Assembly (NCBI GenBank): GCA_002502215.1
Contig: DAPT01000075.1
Location: 14,511 to 22,877, forward strand
From: Euryarchaeota archaeon UBA124
GTDB lineage: Archaea; Thermoplasmatota; Poseidoniia; Poseidoniales; Poseidoniaceae
Length of the DNA stretch: 8,367 nt
Direction: 5' to 3'
Positions 5,431-8,367 of this stretch are shown here, one piece after another. Numbering within the stretch: position 1 is the first letter of the stretch; each line of letters starts with the position of its first letter. Both the position numbers and the translations under genes were made by a program. The notes under the pieces were generated by a model. The model had not been told where the DNA came from. It saw only the letters and a list, made by a program, of their open reading frames with translations, and did no database searches.

Positions 5431-6780
5431 ATGGGCAAAGGCTGGGTCAAAAAATGGGGAGCCCGGGGAAAAGGGCATCGTCCCAGCCACATTCCTGCCC
5501 TTGAGGTAGAACCAACCGGCCTCGAATCCTCCTCCTGGATATTGCCTCCCTCAAAGAGTCACCTCATCCGAATGTTGCTACTATGTGCTCTAAGTAAGAA
5601 GAAGCATACACTCCTTGGATTTGAAAGGATGGGAGAAGATGCTGAAAGTATGATGCGGTGTTTGTCTCAACTGGGTGTGAATTTTTTTGCGAAAGAGGAT
5701 GGCATCGAAATAACAGGGAAGGGTATGCAAGGGTTCACTCGATCTCCCAGCGTTCTTCATGCAGGAAATTCTGGTACTGCGCTTCGATTATTGATTGGTC
5801 TGACCTCTCGACTCAATTTCGTCAGCATGGTCGACGGTGATGCAAGTCTGAGAAACCGAAACCACGCTGATTTGTTGGCTGCAATCTCCCCTCTCAATGT
5901 TCAGTTTTCATATGGAATCGAACAGGAACGTCTTCCAATTCTCGTTCATGGACCTTGGAACGGCAACGAATTGCATGTCGATGTGGATCGCTCGTCACAA
6001 CCTTACTCGAGCTTGTTGCTTTCATCATCTGAACTTGATGTCGATTGCATTATCACCACGAAAGGTGATGCAGTCAGCCGGAGACATGCAGCGTTGACAA
6101 TTGATCTGATGGAAGAAAGTGGTGCTACGTTGAACATTGAAGAGGAGAAAACAACCATTGCACCATGGACGTCAAATCCACCTGCTGAGTGGATTGTTCC
6201 ATCCGATGGGTCGATGATGGCGTTTCCTATCCTCGCCTGTGTACTGAAGAAACAGTCAGTATACATCGAGAACCCTGTTGAGGAAAAGGATGCATTGGGG
6301 CATGAAATCGTTCTTGACTTTCTGAGCCACTTTGGTGTTGATATGAATGACCAAACGCTCAATTACGTAGGAAAAGGGACCTTTGTCGAGATTAACCTCC
6401 GTGATGCGAACGACCTTCTTCCACCGTTGGCGGCCATTCTTGCGCTCTCAGGAGGAGGGCGTTTGGTTGGTGCATCCCACGCCAAACACAAGGAAAGCAA
6501 TCGAATTGAATCGGCAGCGTCCCTTCTCAGATCGTTCGGATTGCAATGCAAAATTGAAGAAGATGGCCTTTCTATAGAGGGCGGTCAAACAATCATAAGA
6601 CCTACGACCATCGTCGATACTTATGGAGATCACCGAATCCAGATGACCGCTCTGTTGCTTGCTAGTGAATCCGGGGGAACCATTGAAGGACCAAGATTGC
6701 ACCAAATCGCAGATCCTGGATTTTTGGAGCGGTTTTCATCCGTGCCGACCGAAGTGCTTGTCAAGGGAATCCAACGGTAG
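5431..6780 (+). CDS. aroA: 3-phosphoshikimate 1-carboxyvinyltransferase (EPSP synthase)
   Basis: EPSP synthase joins phosphoenolpyruvate to shikimate 3-phosphate, the sixth step of the shikimate pathway. The 449-residue protein has the two-lobed family layout with these motifs: PPSKSHLIR (39-47; K42 and R47 match E. coli K22 and R27), AGNSGTALRLL (111-121), R143 near R124 of E. coli, SSQ (188-190), SDGS with the catalytic Asp259, KESNRI (354-359; E355 and R358), and GDHRI with R402. Two things are unusual. The place of the C-terminal KTFP or KSYP motif reads ERF (433-435), with Arg434 nearest the usual Lys. The first 20 or so residues are a basic extension not typical of the family, although an in-frame TGA (5413-5415) and the lack of other starts support ATG 5431, preceded by a weak GGGAAGG. 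The pocket position equal to Pro101 is Leu120. Its last 45 bases overlap mutL on the other strand. Confidence 0.94.
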   Translation: MGKGWVKKWGARGKGHRPSHIPALEVEPTGLESSSWILPPSKSHLIRMLLLCALSKKKHTLLGFERMGEDAESMMRCLSQLGVNFFAKEDGIEITGKGMQGFTRSPSVLHAGNSGTALRLLIGLTSRLNFVSMVDGDASLRNRNHADLLAAISPLNVQFSYGIEQERLPILVHGPWNGNELHVDVDRSSQPYSSLLLSSSELDVDCIITTKGDAVSRRHAALTIDLMEESGATLNIEEEKTTIAPWTSNPPAEWIVPSDGSMMAFPILACVLKKQSVYIENPVEEKDALGHEIVLDFLSHFGVDMNDQTLNYVGKGTFVEINLRDANDLLPPLAAILALSGGGRLVGASHAKHKESNRIESAASLLRSFGLQCKIEEDGLSIEGGQTIIRPTTIVDTYGDHRIQMTALLLASESGGTIEGPRLHQIADPGFLERFSSVPTEVLVKGIQR

Positions 6781-8367
6781 ACGCAATGCTGTCGGACGAC
6801 CATGTACACAAGCCCATGGGTTTGGAACATTTCTCATATCCTCAAGCAATCGTCGCATTTGAGCGATGGTCAACTTGTCATTGGCTTTGACAGATCCACG
6901 GCATGCATTGAGGAAAGCGATGTGGTCTTTTCGTCGTTCAATGGTCTCGAGCGGAGCACCATCCTCAGAAATATCCTGCAATAAGTCGAGTAAAAACGGC
7001 TCCACTTCATCTCCGTCCAACAATCGAGGTGCTTGAACAACATCCCATTGGCCATCGTTTTGCTTTTCGAGTATGAAACCTAGCTCTTGGAATCGTTCCA
7101 GAAACGACTCAAGTCGGGCCTCTTGAGTCAGTGATAGTTCAATCCTGGAAGCTACTAAGCGTGGTTGAGGTGTCCACAAACTCTCATCGTTGCGTAAGCG
7201 CTCATATCGAATTCGTTCGTGAAGAGCATGCTGATCGATTAGGAGCAATTCTTCACCAGCTTGTGCAAGAATATAGGAATCTGCGAATTGTGACAAAGGT
7301 TCCATGACTGGTAAGTCATTTTCCAATGCTGCAAGTGGCGATTCTTCTGTGGGTGAAACGCTACCACCACATCCAGCATGTCGGTGAAGATCTCTCTCCT
7401 GCTTGGAAAGGGCGGGAGCAATAGGGGACTCCGACAACCCTGGGAGCGAACGTTGAGCCGACACTGCGACCGATTGAGGCCGAGGTTTTTCTGAGCGATC
7501 AGTGCTTTCTTCGGCTATTTGGCCGACGAGATTGAGTTGTGTTCCTGCTGCTAGCGCCCACGATGGTGTCGACGTCGAATTCGAAGGTTGTTCAATCACT
7601 TGATTCGGAACCAGCAATTCTTGGATGGGTCGATTCTGTTCATTTTGAGCAAGCCCTTGCAGCTCCTGAAGTTCGCCGCTTGAATCCGGTTGGGTCGGAG
7701 AGGTTGCGAGAGTGTGGGCAATGGCCCGTTCGAGTCGCTCCAGAACCCTCCAAGAATGTCGCAGCCGCACCTCACGTTTTGTTGGATGGACATTGACGTC
7801 CACTTCATTCGCCGGAACCTGAAGATGAAGAACAGCAACAGGGTGGCGTCCTTGCATTAATCGTGTGCGATAACCTCGACGAATCGCTTGATGAAACGGT
7901 GTTGATGCAACAGGGCGGTCGTTGACAAAAACGTGAACTTCGTCACCTTTCCCTCTTGAGATGTCGGGCGCACTGATGTATCCAGTCCACGATTCATCAC
8001 CAGGAACATCCGCATCGTGTGCAGGGGGAACCAGTGGAAGAAGACTGGATGATTGGCCACCCAAAACATCGTACAAGCGATCTTCAATCGTACCGCTGGA
8101 AGGCATGTTCAATGTCGAACGCCCATCAATCGTGCATCGAAAGGAAACGTCTGGATGTGCAATTGCATGAGCAACAACGACCTCAACGATTCGAGCGTGC
8201 TCGGTCGCAGGACGGCGCTGAAACCCAAGCCGAACGGGCGTGTTCTGGAACAATTGTTCAACCGTCACCACTGTTCCGTTTGCCATTCCAATCGGTTCGA
8301 TGTGCTGTTTTCTTCCAGCATCCATACGAATGCAGCGTCCTTCTTGCCCATCAGGTTTCGACGCAAC
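6736..8367 (-). CDS. mutL: DNA mismatch repair protein MutL, endonuclease type, N-terminus cut by window edge
   Basis: The C-terminal 543 residues or so of MutL, which couples MutS mismatch recognition to strand incision. The open frame continues to the right edge, so the Met at 8325-8323 is internal and the ATPase motifs lie outside. From the edge: GTVVTVEQLFQNTPVR (the GTxVxVxxLFxNTPxR element), the S5-fold transducer domain with HVFVNDRPVAS and DVNVHPTKREVRL, a Ser/Pro/Gln-rich linker of about 150 residues (roughly 7280-7720), then the dimerisation/endonuclease domain. That domain carries DQHALHERIRYE (7201-7236), a full DQHAx2Ex4E metal site, then ACRGSVKA, CVHGRPT (6790-6810) and FGR near the end, all expected of nicking MutL proteins and absent from the E. 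coli type. MutL is uncommon in archaea, so bacterial ancestry is likely. The last 15 codons, stop included, overlap aroA. No mutS is in the window. Confidence 0.96.
   Translation of the reverse strand, partial: VASKPDGQEGRCIRMDAGRKQHIEPIGMANGTVVTVEQLFQNTPVRLGFQRRPATEHARIVEVVVAHAIAHPDVSFRCTIDGRSTLNMPSSGTIEDRLYDVLGGQSSSLLPLVPPAHDADVPGDESWTGYISAPDISRGKGDEVHVFVNDRPVASTPFHQAIRRGYRTRLMQGRHPVAVLHLQVPANEVDVNVHPTKREVRLRHSWRVLERLERAIAHTLATSPTQPDSSGELQELQGLAQNEQNRPIQELLVPNQVIEQPSNSTSTPSWALAAGTQLNLVGQIAEESTDRSEKPRPQSVAVSAQRSLPGLSESPIAPALSKQERDLHRHAGCGGSVSPTEESPLAALENDLPVMEPLSQFADSYILAQAGEELLLIDQHALHERIRYERLRNDESLWTPQPRLVASRIELSLTQEARLESFLERFQELGFILEKQNDGQWDVVQAPRLLDGDEVEPFLLDLLQDISEDGAPLETIERRKDHIAFLNACRGSVKANDKLTIAQMRRLLEDMRNVPNPWACVHGRPTALRLPLDSLDKHFGRHG

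Noticed and set aside
6712..6780. Frameshift at the 3' end of aroA to explain the missing KTFP motif
   Set aside because: The next plus frame reads through DFWSGFHPCRPKC, with nothing like the expected tail, and the aroA frame ends at a normal place for the family.
8323..8325. Taking this ATG as the start of mutL
   Set aside because: The frame stays open to the window edge and the extra residues fit the family just before the LFxNTPxR element; a MutL also needs the ATPase domain upstream.
1..8367. CRISPR array, insertion sequence or phage island
   Set aside because: No regularly spaced direct repeats, transposase, integrase or terminal repeats were seen, and all long frames are accounted for by recognisable genes.

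Overview
The window most likely comes from a planktonic euryarchaeon of the Marine Group II (Poseidoniales) kind. This rests on a prenyl synthase/geranylgeranyl reductase pair of archaeal lipid type, a class III signal peptide pilin with an archaeal N-terminus, GAGGT-type Shine-Dalgarno sequences before some genes, balanced base composition, very tight packing and a bacterial-type MutL. The lineage is inferred from gene content; no rRNA or other marker is present.

Layout, left to right. (1) 1-812, minus strand: a gene cut by the left edge, encoding a protein laid out like hydroxymethylbilane synthase (HemC) but apparently lacking its catalytic and cofactor residues. (2) 813-893: a short divergent intergenic region with two adjacent perfect palindromes. 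(3) 894-3023, plus strand: a polyprenyl diphosphate synthase followed 9 bases later by a geranylgeranyl reductase, then a stem-loop over the reductase stop codon. (4) 3084-3575, plus strand: a small type IV pilin-like protein. (5) 3570-5360, minus strand: moaA (molybdopterin biosynthesis) followed by a stand-alone Lon N-terminal-domain protein; the latter ends inside the pilin gene so that both stop codons lie in one TCATGA. (6) 5431-6780, plus strand: aroA (EPSP synthase), divergent from moaA. (7) 6736-8367, minus strand: mutL, cut by the right edge, whose last 15 codons (stop included) overlap the end of aroA.

The synthase and reductase form one functional unit: the first makes the isoprenoid chain and the second saturates double bonds in it or in the assembled lipid. 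The other genes serve separate housekeeping roles (shikimate pathway, molybdenum cofactor, mismatch repair, cell surface). I see no mobile element, CRISPR array, rRNA or tRNA. No gap between genes exceeds about 80 bases. The points most worth following are the HemC-like protein with missing catalytic residues, the paired palindromes in its promoter region, the aroA/mutL overlap that covers a conserved MutL motif, and the Ala at the chain-length position of the prenyl synthase. I did not find a multi-gene undescribed system.
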